Positions 7,928 through 17,863 of a stretch of 64,000 bases of DNA are shown here, piece after piece (within the stretch, counting starts at the first letter, position 1; the number at the start of each line of letters is the position of its first letter). Both the position numbers and the translations under genes were made by a program. The notes under the pieces are model-generated. The model saw only the letters and a program-made list of their open reading frames with translations. It did not search any database and was not told where the DNA came from. Source of the stretch: Desulfomicrobium baculatum DSM 4028 (GTDB taxonomy: Bacteria > Desulfobacterota > Desulfovibrionia > Desulfovibrionales > Desulfomicrobiaceae); the NCBI RefSeq assembly GCF_000023225.1, contig NC_013173.1, positions 62,001 to 126,000 on the forward strand, written 5' to 3'.

Positions 7928-9178
7928 GTGGCCAGTATACGCAAGGGTCTGCTTCAGCTTGTCTTTTCCGGGAGTTTCATGAAACGCTGGAACGACAAGA
8001 TGCGCCCTATGGAACTTGTGGAGGTCGACAAGCAGGCCCACAAGATGATCGTCGCATGGCTCCTTTTCGAGCTCAACTCCCAGAATCTTTCGGCGGGCGA
8101 ACGCGGTGCCCTTGGCGAGGACATCGTGCGCGGAGGGATCTACGATTATCTCTACCGCCTGGTCATTACCGATATAAAGCCGCCCATCTTCTACCAGATC
8201 AAGTCCAACCCGGCCCATTATCAGAAACTCACGGCCTGGGTTCTCAATGAATTGCAGCCGCGTGTCCAGCCGCTGGGCAAGGACTTCTGGGACGGCATGA
8301 AGGATCATTTCGAGCGGCAGGTCAGCGGCGACGCGAGCTTGGCCTCGCGCATCCTCGACGCCGCGCATCTTTTCGCCAGCAGATGGGAATTCCATCTCAT
8401 CCGGGACATGAACAAATGGGATGAGGAAATGGACGACATCGAGGACAACTTCAGACGCGGTCTGGAGGCGCATCTGGATCTGACCGGCGTACGTCAGTTG
8501 ATCGAGGGGCCGAGCACCCGGCTCGGCAAGTTCGCCTTCATGTGCGGACAGCTCAGGTTCCAGAAGCGATGGTCCCAGACCCCGCGCATCCCTGAGACTT
8601 CCGTTCTGGGGCACATGTTCATCGTGGCCTGCCTGGCCTATTTTTTCAGCATCGCCGTGGGCGCGTGTCCGGTGCGCAGAAAAAACAATTTCTATGCGGG
8701 ACTTTTTCACGATATACCGGAGCTTCTGACCCGGGACATCATCTCTCCGGTCAAGAGTTCGGTCCAGGGCATCGGGGATCTGATCCGGGAATACGAAGGC
8801 CGGGAACTTGAGCGCCGCCTCTTTTCCATCCTCGACAGGTCGGTGTATGGGGGGCTTGTGGATCGGCTGGAATATTTTCTGGGCATTGAGGTCGGCTCGG
8901 AGTTCGAGTCCACCATCATGCGGAACGGCCGGGCTGAAATCGTGAGCTGGGACCAGCTGCAGGGGCCGTACAATCGGGATGAATTCTGTCCCAAGGATGG
9001 CCGGATGCTGAAAGTTTGCGATCACCTGGCCGCGTTTCTCGAAGCCTACACGGCCTTGTCCAACGGCATCACCAACGCCCATCTGCAACAGGCATCGTGG
9101 CGGATCAGGACATTGTACCAGAATCAGTCCCTGACCGAGGAACTGCACATCGGCGCGCTGCTGGCCGATTTTGATTGA
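7928..9178 (+). CDS. HD-domain protein, predicted phosphohydrolase
   Basis: A 416-aa cytoplasmic protein with an HD-type metal phosphohydrolase domain in its middle. It has PETSVLGHMFIVA (upstream metal His), then GLFHDIPELLTRDI with H261-D262, the helix of the YfbR-like HD group, and a later VCDHLAAFLEAY segment that could supply the last Asp. The N-terminal ~200 residues are helical and unrecognised. The start is GTG at 7928 with GGGAGG about 6 nt before it. It lies 57 nt upstream of the CBS-pair gene and is likely co-transcribed. A nucleotidase or a cyclic/alarmone nucleotide hydrolase are options; the substrate is not known. Confidence 0.75.
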   Translation: MASIRKGLLQLVFSGSFMKRWNDKMRPMELVEVDKQAHKMIVAWLLFELNSQNLSAGERGALGEDIVRGGIYDYLYRLVITDIKPPIFYQIKSNPAHYQKLTAWVLNELQPRVQPLGKDFWDGMKDHFERQVSGDASLASRILDAAHLFASRWEFHLIRDMNKWDEEMDDIEDNFRRGLEAHLDLTGVRQLIEGPSTRLGKFAFMCGQLRFQKRWSQTPRIPETSVLGHMFIVACLAYFFSIAVGACPVRRKNNFYAGLFHDIPELLTRDIISPVKSSVQGIGDLIREYEGRELERRLFSILDRSVYGGLVDRLEYFLGIEVGSEFESTIMRNGRAEIVSWDQLQGPYNRDEFCPKDGRMLKVCDHLAAFLEAYTALSNGITNAHLQQASWRIRTLYQNQSLTEELHIGALLADFD

Positions 9179-9235
9179 GGAAGCGTCTTAAGGGGCCTTT
9201 TGAGCCTGTTACTCATTACCATAGAGGAAAGAATC

Positions 9236-9712
9236 ATGATGTTACGTAAACGGGTCTGGGATATCATGCGTGAGGATTTCGCCTCTGTCCGCGAGGATTC
9301 GACACTTTCCGAGGCCATCACGGCCTTGCGCGAAATCCGTTCCCGGCAGGCGGACACAAGCTTCGTGCTGGTCTTTTCGAAGAACGACAAATTCATGGGC
9401 GTTCTGTCCATGTGGAATCTGATCCAGGGCATCGGCCCCTGCCTGCTCAAAGGGTCGGTCCTCGACGGCAACGAGGTTGACTGGGACAGCGCCTTTGCCT
9501 CGGCCTGCCGCAGCTGCTCGCAGGTGCGCATCTCGGACTGCCTGCAGCATGACATCCCCATGCTAAGGCCCAACGACCCGCTGGCCAGGGTGCTTGAGGT
9601 CTTTCTCGACTACCGCCGTGGACGGGCCGTGGTCGAAGAGGGCGGGCGCATCATCGGCGTGGTCTGCATGGCCGATCTGTTCAAGGAAATCAGCGATTCG
9701 CTGATGCCGTAG
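9236..9712 (+). CDS. CBS-domain-pair protein
   Basis: A 158-aa protein made of two CBS repeats: one around VWDIMREDFASVREDSTLSEA to FMGVLSMWNL, the other around RISDCLQHDIPMLRPNDPL to IIGVVCMADLFKEI. CBS pairs bind adenine nucleotides and regulate partner proteins. I use the ATG at 9236 (GAGGAAAG upstream) over a TTG at 9200. The adjacent HD-domain protein is the obvious candidate partner, giving a nucleotide-sensing plus nucleotide-hydrolysing pair; this is inference from adjacency. Confidence 0.85.
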   Translation: MMLRKRVWDIMREDFASVREDSTLSEAITALREIRSRQADTSFVLVFSKNDKFMGVLSMWNLIQGIGPCLLKGSVLDGNEVDWDSAFASACRSCSQVRISDCLQHDIPMLRPNDPLARVLEVFLDYRRGRAVVEEGGRIIGVVCMADLFKEISDSLMP

Positions 9713-9719
9713 ATTATCT

Positions 9720-9760
9720 GCGGTGAACCGTCCAACCGGCTCACCGCGATCTCTTTTTTT
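9720..9760 (+). terminator. Intrinsic terminator after the HD/CBS pair
   Basis: GCGGTGA (9720-9726) pairs with TCACCGC (9741-9747). The inner ACCG/CGG pairing continues after one mismatch, and a T-run (9754-9760) follows. It separates the HD-CBS pair from the kinase gene. Confidence 0.85.
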
Positions 9761-9819
9761 GCCGGAGGATCTCGATTCGCGGGGCCTGCGCGAGGCGTTT
9801 TCTCCGAAAGTGAGCTGCA

Positions 9820-12800
9820 ATGAGCTGCAATAAAAAGGACTGGAGATTCGCGCCCTGCCTCCTGGTGGGCGCAGTTCTCGTCCTCTTCCTTCAGATGGTT
9901 CTTGCCTCGGGCGCGCTGGCCGCTCCCGAGAAAATCGTCGTGGCGGACGACAAGGATTATCCACCATACATGTTTCTTGACGCCTCGGGCGAGCCCAAGG
10001 GGATTCTGGTTGACATCTGGCAATTGTGGAGCAGGAAGACCGGTATCGCCGTCGAGTTTCAACTCATGGAGTGGAATGAGGCCCTTGCCGCGGTGCGGGA
10101 CGGACGGGCCGACGCGGTGGGCGGGGTGGCCCGTACGCCGCAGCGTGAGGAAATGTTCGAGCTGACGACGCAGATCGCCGTCATCCCATCGGCCATATTC
10201 TTTCACGACCAGCTCGGAGGAATCAAAGACGTCAAAGATCTCACCGGATTTTCGATAGGAATCGTCAGCGGGGATGCGGCCCGGGACGTGGTCCTGTCCC
10301 GTCATCCGCAATTGCGGTTCGCGACCTTTCCCGGTGCGGGTGATCTTGTCGCGGCGGCCATTTCAGGCGAGATCAAGGTGTTTATCTCGGACGTGCCCGT
10401 GGCGCGGCATTATCTGGCCCGGCATGAGGGCGGTTCCGATTTTCGCCAGGCCATGGAGCTCGTCTCGACGGATTCTATGCACGGGGCGGTTCGCAAGAAT
10501 AACAGCGAACTTCTGCACGTCGTGCAGGGCGGATTCGACCAGATCACGGAGTCCGAAATCAGCGCCATCATGAACGATTGGTCGGGCCTGCCCGTACATT
10601 CCGCTTTGCCTTGGCGCATGATCATTGTCGGATTTTGTTTTTTGACTGCGGTACTGCTGGGCGTTTTTTTATGGAATTTCTTTCTGCGCAGACGGGTTCA
10701 GAATAAAACGGCCGAATTGGCCGACTCTGTGCGCGAGGCGAGCGCGCGCGAGGAAGAATACAGGCTTCTGGTGGAGCATCAGACCGATCTGGTGGTCAAG
10801 GTCGATGTGGAAGGCCGTTTTCTCTACGTGAGCCCTGCATATTGCAAGACTTTCGGGAAGACCGAAGACGAGTTGCTGTGTTCGACCTTCATGCCGCTTA
10901 TTCATGCAGATGATCTGGCCGCGACCGAAGAGGCCATGAAGGCGCTTTTCGTCCCGCCGTACACGGCCCACATGGAACAGCGCGCCATGACCGTTGACGG
11001 CTGGCGCTGGTTGGCCTGGAGCGATTCAGCCATTCTGGGGCCCGGCGGAGAAATCGAGGCCATCATCGGTGTGGGTCGGGACATCTCCGAGCGCAAGCAG
11101 ACCGAGGAACTGCTGCGCCAGAGCGAGGAGCGCTTCGCCAAGGCCTTCCACTCCAGTCCCGCGCCGCTGATCATCTCCGACATCGCCACCGGCCGCTTCA
11201 TCGACGTCAATGCGCGCTGGGTGGACATGCTCGGCCACGCCAAGGAAGAGCAGATCGGCCGGACCTCCAAGGAGGTCGGTATCTGGGCCGATCCGCGCCA
11301 AAGGGACGAAGCCATACAGATTCTGCGCAAGGAAGGTTCCTTCAAGGAGTTTCCCATCGAGTTTCTGACCAAGACGGGAGAAATCCGTTCGGCCCTCTGG
11401 TCAGCCGAAATCATCATTCTTCAGGATCGGGAGGTCATGCTGTCCCTGATTCTCGACTACACGGAGAGAAAAAGGGCCGAAGAGGCCCTGCGCAAAAGCG
11501 AGAAATTGTATCGCTCCGTCATCGACAACATACACGACGTATTTTACCGCACCGACGCCGAGGGGCGTCTGATCATGGTCAGTCCTTCGGGAGTCCGCCT
11601 GCTCGCCTACGAGCACGCGGAGGAGATGCTCGGGAGACCCAACGAGGAATTCTGGTTTGCCCCTGCAGCCCGTCAGGCATTTTTGGAGCGCATCCAAAAG
11701 GACGGGTTTGTCGCGGATTTCGAGGTGGTGCTCAAACGAAAAGATGGCGAGCCCGTGCTCGTGGCCACGTCGAGCGGGCTTTATCGTGATGAGGCGGGGA
11801 TCGTTCTCGGGGTGGAGGGGATTTTTCGCGACATCACCGAACGCAAGCGCACAGAGGAACGGCTGCGCCAGTCCGAGGACAAATTTTCTCGCCTCTTCAA
11901 ACTGTCCCCGGACGCCATTTCCCTCTCGGACCCGCAGAGCGGTTTGCTGGTGGAGATAAATGACGCCTATGCCGACCTGACCGGATACGGGCAGGCGGAG
12001 CTTATCGGCAAGACTTCCGTGGAACTGGGCCTGTTCGTCAATCCGCAGAGCCGCAGGCGGGTGGTTGAAGAGCTTGAGCGCACCGGCCATGTCAAGAACA
12101 TGGAGGTCGAATTCAGGCGCAAGAACGGCAGCCACGTGCTGTGCAGCGTTTCGGGCCAGCTCATGACCATCGGGCAGGAGCGTTTTCTTCTCGCCGTGAT
12201 ACGGGACGTGACGGAGTTGAGGCGCATGCAGGAGATGATGATCCAAAGTGAGAAGATGGTCTCGGTGGGCGGGATCGCGGCCGGGATCGCCCATGAGATC
12301 AACAACCCCTTGGGGATCATCGTGCAGACGGCGCAGAATCTGGTGCAGCGCACGCGGCCGGATTTTCAAAAGAATATCGAAGTGGCCGAGAGTATCGGCC
12401 TTGATATGGCCTTGCTGGAAAGATACATGCAGGCCCGCAAGATTCTGTCCTTTGTGCAGGACATGCAGGCTGCGGCGCTGCGGGCAGCGGACATTATCCG
12501 CCACATGCTCGATTTCAGCCGCCGCAGCGAATCCAGACGCGCCAGTTGCGCAGTGCCGGCAATTGTGGACCGCGCCGTTGCCCTGGCGCAAAACGACTAT
12601 GACCTCAAAAAGAGCTTCGATTTCAAAAGAATCCGCATCGTCAAGGAGTATGCGCCGGATCTTGCGGGGGCCGAGTGCACGGAGACGGAACTCGAACAGG
12701 TGTTTTTGAATCTGTTGCGTAACGCGGCCCAGGCCATGAGCATGGATGATTCTGTGCCCGTCGATCCCATGATCGTAATCCGTTTGTCGAACGTGGCCTC

Positions 12801-13062
12801 GGGCGTGCGCTGCGAGTTCGAGGACAATGGCCCGGGCATGACGGCCGAGGTTCGCCGCAGGGTCTTCGAGCCGTTCTACACCACCAAGCCTCCGGGAATC
12901 GGGACCGGGCTCGGGCTTTCCGTGTCCTATTTCATCGTGACCCGAGGACACGGCGGCAAGATGTGGGTGGAGTCGGCTCCCGGCGCCGGGACCAGATTCA
13001 TCATCGAACTGCCCGGCAACGGATTGCGAAGCGAAGGGGGGCAGGACGAAAATTCCGCATGA
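9820..13062 (+). CDS. Periplasmic-sensing multi-PAS histidine kinase
   Basis: A 1080-aa membrane sensor kinase. The order is signal peptide (1-35, cut near LAA), SBP_bac_3-type periplasmic binding domain (about 38-255, starting EKIVVADDKDYPPY), transmembrane helix (267-288), four PAS/PAC units (about 315-805, several ending RDITERKR-like), HisKA with AHEINNPLG (phosphorylated His near 825), and HATPase with NLLRNAAQAM, DNGPGM and GTGLGLSVSYFI. The amino-acid-binding-like sensor suggests a small polar ligand. No response regulator or receiver domain lies within about 3 kb, so it is an orphan kinase here. The ATG at 9820 lies in a 10-bp tandem repeat (TGAGCTGCAA twice, 9811-9830) and has only a weak ribosome site. 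Confidence 0.92.
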   Translation: MSCNKKDWRFAPCLLVGAVLVLFLQMVLASGALAAPEKIVVADDKDYPPYMFLDASGEPKGILVDIWQLWSRKTGIAVEFQLMEWNEALAAVRDGRADAVGGVARTPQREEMFELTTQIAVIPSAIFFHDQLGGIKDVKDLTGFSIGIVSGDAARDVVLSRHPQLRFATFPGAGDLVAAAISGEIKVFISDVPVARHYLARHEGGSDFRQAMELVSTDSMHGAVRKNNSELLHVVQGGFDQITESEISAIMNDWSGLPVHSALPWRMIIVGFCFLTAVLLGVFLWNFFLRRRVQNKTAELADSVREASAREEEYRLLVEHQTDLVVKVDVEGRFLYVSPAYCKTFGKTEDELLCSTFMPLIHADDLAATEEAMKALFVPPYTAHMEQRAMTVDGWRWLAWSDSAILGPGGEIEAIIGVGRDISERKQTEELLRQSEERFAKAFHSSPAPLIISDIATGRFIDVNARWVDMLGHAKEEQIGRTSKEVGIWADPRQRDEAIQILRKEGSFKEFPIEFLTKTGEIRSALWSAEIIILQDREVMLSLILDYTERKRAEEALRKSEKLYRSVIDNIHDVFYRTDAEGRLIMVSPSGVRLLAYEHAEEMLGRPNEEFWFAPAARQAFLERIQKDGFVADFEVVLKRKDGEPVLVATSSGLYRDEAGIVLGVEGIFRDITERKRTEERLRQSEDKFSRLFKLSPDAISLSDPQSGLLVEINDAYADLTGYGQAELIGKTSVELGLFVNPQSRRRVVEELERTGHVKNMEVEFRRKNGSHVLCSVSGQLMTIGQERFLLAVIRDVTELRRMQEMMIQSEKMVSVGGIAAGIAHEINNPLGIIVQTAQNLVQRTRPDFQKNIEVAESIGLDMALLERYMQARKILSFVQDMQAAALRAADIIRHMLDFSRRSESRRASCAVPAIVDRAVALAQNDYDLKKSFDFKRIRIVKEYAPDLAGAECTETELEQVFLNLLRNAAQAMSMDDSVPVDPMIVIRLSNVASGVRCEFEDNGPGMTAEVRRRVFEPFYTTKPPGIGTGLGLSVSYFIVTRGHGGKMWVESAPGAGTRFIIELPGNGLRSEGGQDENSA

Positions 13063-13080
13063 AGCCTGTCCCGGCAGTGG

Positions 13081-13139
13081 CCTCAAAGCGAAAGCCCCCG
13101 CGACACAGGTGTCGCGGGGGCTTTCGCTTTCATTTTGAG
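13081..13139. terminator. Bidirectional terminator between the sensor kinase and lon
   Basis: A perfect 22-bp inverted repeat runs 13085-13106 against 13109-13130 (AAAGCGAAAGCCCCCG... with its complement). An outer CCTCAAA/TTTTGAGG pair adds to it. T-rich ends are present on both sides, as expected for two converging genes. Confidence 0.92.
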
Positions 13140-13145
13140 GGTCGG

Positions 13146-15560
<2,415 letters not shown>

Positions 15561-15621
15561 GAAGGTCTCCTCGTGGTGTTGTATTCGCGTAATTGTAATC
15601 CGCGAAAAGCAAATTCAGTCA

Positions 15622-15649
15622 ATTATAAGGCTCCTGGAGCCTCAGGCAA
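15622..15649 (-). promoter_or_regulatory. lon promoter with a 15-bp palindrome in the spacer
   Basis: On the minus strand, TTGCCT (15649-15644) and TATAAT (15627-15622) are separated by 16 nt. A perfect palindrome AGGCTCC-A-GGAGCCT (15628-15642) fills the spacer. The predicted transcript start near 15614 gives a leader of about 54 nt. A palindrome between the -35 and -10 boxes is a classic repressor site. It does not resemble CIRCE or the HspR inverted repeat. Confidence 0.7.
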
Positions 15650-15689
15650 GAAAAAAAATGGATTTTTTCCCTTTTGGGAATAAAAAATC
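15649..15689 (-). terminator. Terminator after radC, end of the long operon
   Basis: On the minus strand GATTTTTT pairs with AAAAAATC and CCC with GGG around an AAAA loop (15661-15689), with a 3-nt bulge, followed by eight T (15658-15651). The stem begins at the radC stop, and the T-run abuts the lon -35 box. Confidence 0.75.
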
Positions 15690-16371
15690 AGAGCAGGCCT
15701 TGGGCGCGGAAGCTGGAGTAGGTCTCGGCGGTCACGATGATGTGGTCGAGCAGGCGCAGGCCGAGGTCATCAGCCAGGCGGGCAATGGTCTCGGTCAGGG
15801 CCTTGTCCTGCGAGGAGGGGACGGGGTTGCCGCCGGGATGGTTGTGGACCAGGATCAGTCCGCCGGCATGGTGGCGCAAGGCCAGTTCAAGGATTTCTCG
15901 CGGGTAGGCCGCGGTTTGATCCACGGTGCCCTGAAAGACGCGTTCGAAGGAGATGAGCCTGTTCTGGTTGTCGACGAGGATGACCCAGAATTCCTCCTTG
16001 GTAAGATGCCCCAGGCGAGAGCAGACCATGTCCCGGACCTGGTCCGGGGAGGAGAATTTTTCTCTGCGGGCGATTGAACCGCAGGCCTTGCGCGCGCGGC
16101 ATTCGTGCAGGGTTCGCCAGAATCTGGCTGCGCCTTCGCCAAGGCCCGGTATCTCGGCTATGCGTCCGGGATCGGCGAGCAGCGCGTCGCCAAGCGATCC
16201 GAAGCGGGAGATCATCTCCTTGGCGATGGACTTGGTGTCCTTGCGGGGCAGGGCATAGGTCAGCAGCAATTCCAGAATTTCATAATCGGACAAGGCCCGG
16301 GGGTCGTTATCCAGACGCTCGCGCAGACGTTCGCGGTGCCCCAGATAGTGGGCGGTGTCCTCTTTCACCAC
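15688..16371 (-). CDS. radC: RadC/JAB-domain DNA repair family protein
   Basis: A 227-aa member of the RadC family. The N-terminal helix-hairpin-helix-like part (IPGLGEGAARFW) is followed by a JAB metalloprotease-like domain with the metal signature HNHPGG followed by SSQDKALT. The family's in vivo role is disputed; a repair function is historical. The start is one of two tandem GTG codons (16371 or 16368); the second forms a GTGA overlap with the holA stop, indicating translational coupling. It is the last gene of the long minus-strand run. Confidence 0.9.
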   Translation of the reverse strand: MVKEDTAHYLGHRERLRERLDNDPRALSDYEILELLLTYALPRKDTKSIAKEMISRFGSLGDALLADPGRIAEIPGLGEGAARFWRTLHECRARKACGSIARREKFSSPDQVRDMVCSRLGHLTKEEFWVILVDNQNRLISFERVFQGTVDQTAAYPREILELALRHHAGGLILVHNHPGGNPVPSSQDKALTETIARLADDLGLRLLDHIIVTAETYSSFRAQGLL

Positions 16372-17318
16372 AGGCGCTGGGCTTCCTTGACCAGGTTCTC
16401 CATGGCCTGAGCGGGCTTTAGCCGCCCGGTTTTGATGTCCGTGTCGGCCTGCAGCACGATATCCCAGAAACGGCTGATGCGCGCAGGTCCCAGACGCTGG
16501 GCCAGGCGTTTCTTTTCCGTCTTCAGGCTTGGATAGAGTTGCACCTTGCCGTCTTCCCCGTGCAGAAGCTGCCAGAGTTGACGGGCTTCGCGCAGCATGA
16601 GCGAGGAGACCGGGAAGACCATGTCGCCGCCGGCCATGGCGGGATCGTTCAGGAGTCGGTCCCAGGCCTTCTGGCGACCGGCGGGAGTCTGCAGGGAGCG
16701 CAGAAAGGCGAACAGATCAAAAGCCTCTTCGGCATCAAGGGCTGCGAGGTGTTCCGGCTGGATTGATTTTTCCGGGCCGGCCAGGAGCAGAATTTTTTCC
16801 AGCTCGTTGCGCAGGGCGATGGTGCTGAGCGGCAGGGATTCGGCCAGGATTTTTTTGACGCCATGGGCGTAGGTCAGCCCGTGGCGTGCGGCGAAACGAT
16901 CCAGCTCCTGGCCGATGGTGGCGCGTGAAAGTCCGGGATGTTCCCAAACCCAGCCCCTTTTTTGCGCGGCGTCCCAATATTTGCCCTTGCTCACGGTCTT
17001 TGGCACAGTGGATTTGCCGGATTTCCATTCGCCTTCAAGACAGAAAATGGGCCAGACCGAAGGCCTGGCCATGGCCAGGAGGGCTCCCATGCGGGACCAG
17101 AATTCGTCATTCTGGTCCTGCGCCCGACGCAGGACCACGGCGTTGGGCGGCCCCATCATGGAGGGAACGGTCAGGGTTTGCCAGAAGCGACCCGAAAGCT
17201 CTTCGTCTCCCCAAAAGGTGCGGACGGCAAAGCCATGGCCTTCGAGAAGTTCGCCCACGCGGTCTTTGAGAAGCTCGGGGTCCGCGCAGACGAGAAAGGA
17301 AAATCCCTGTCTGGTCAT
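16365..17318 (-). CDS. holA: DNA polymerase III delta subunit
   Basis: Clamp-loader subunit that opens the beta clamp. The 317-aa length fits, and the DNA_pol3_delta pattern is visible: an N-terminal FLVCADPELLKDRVGELL, the middle ETHP-like region replaced by LSRATIGQELDRFAARHGL, and a C-terminal helical collar with RQLWQLL and TDIKTGRL. The sequence is divergent, as HolA usually is. The leuS-lptE-holA order, shared with many proteobacteria, supports the call strongly. Confidence 0.88.
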   Translation of the reverse strand: MTRQGFSFLVCADPELLKDRVGELLEGHGFAVRTFWGDEELSGRFWQTLTVPSMMGPPNAVVLRRAQDQNDEFWSRMGALLAMARPSVWPIFCLEGEWKSGKSTVPKTVSKGKYWDAAQKRGWVWEHPGLSRATIGQELDRFAARHGLTYAHGVKKILAESLPLSTIALRNELEKILLLAGPEKSIQPEHLAALDAEEAFDLFAFLRSLQTPAGRQKAWDRLLNDPAMAGGDMVFPVSSLMLREARQLWQLLHGEDGKVQLYPSLKTEKKRLAQRLGPARISRFWDIVLQADTDIKTGRLKPAQAMENLVKEAQRLW

Positions 17319-17326
17319 GTGGCGAA

Positions 17327-17863
17327 TCAGAACTTCTGGCCCAGCTGGTCGGCCACTTTGCGCATCGCGAGGTCAATGGCTTCCTGGGTCGCTTCGCGTT
17401 TGCCGCTGGTAGACTGCAGCGTGCCGGAGCTCGACTGGGTTTCGCTGGGACCCCGATAGGACTCAGAGGCCGTGATCGGGCCGGAGGTCCAGATCAAGGC
17501 GTTGGTCTTGGTGCTGAAAAAGGTCACCACCATCTGAATGCTTGCTGCGGACTTGAGGGTTATGTCATCGCGGCCTTTAAGAGAGTCGGCGGTGCTGTAC
17601 GAGCGCACGTCGATGTTGACCGTGGCCTCGGCCTCGCTGCGGTCCACCCAGGTCACGTTGCCGCGACGGGTCAGCTCGTCGCGCAGGCTGCTCCGGAGCA
17701 TGGGTTCTATCCATGTTTCGGTGGTCGGATTGGTGACCTTGTCCAGGTAGAGGCGCGTGCTGTCCTGGGGCAGTTGAATGGGAGCCCTGGCAGTGAGCTC
17801 ATATCCGCATGCGGGCAGCGACAGGGCGATGCAAAGCACCGCCCATAGCAGGTTACCTGACAA
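17327..17863 (-). CDS. lptE: LPS-assembly lipoprotein LptE
   Basis: Outer-membrane lipoprotein that plugs LptD and inserts lipopolysaccharide. A hydrophobic stretch ends in the lipobox LSLPAC, followed by GYEL, the usual mature LptE start. The middle has [19 protein letters not shown] and the C-terminus is helical. The start is uncertain: TTG 17863 gives a normal signal peptide and overlaps leuS by 11 nt, while the frame could extend to TTG 17905; neither has a strong ribosome site. It sits between leuS and holA as in other Gram-negatives. Confidence 0.8.
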   Translation of the reverse strand: MSGNLLWAVLCIALSLPACGYELTARAPIQLPQDSTRLYLDKVTNPTTETWIEPMLRSSLRDELTRRGNVTWVDRSEAEATVNIDVRSYSTADSLKGRDDITLKSAASIQMVVTFFSTKTNALIWTSGPITASESYRGPSETQSSSGTLQSTSGKREATQEAIDLAMRKVADQLGQKF

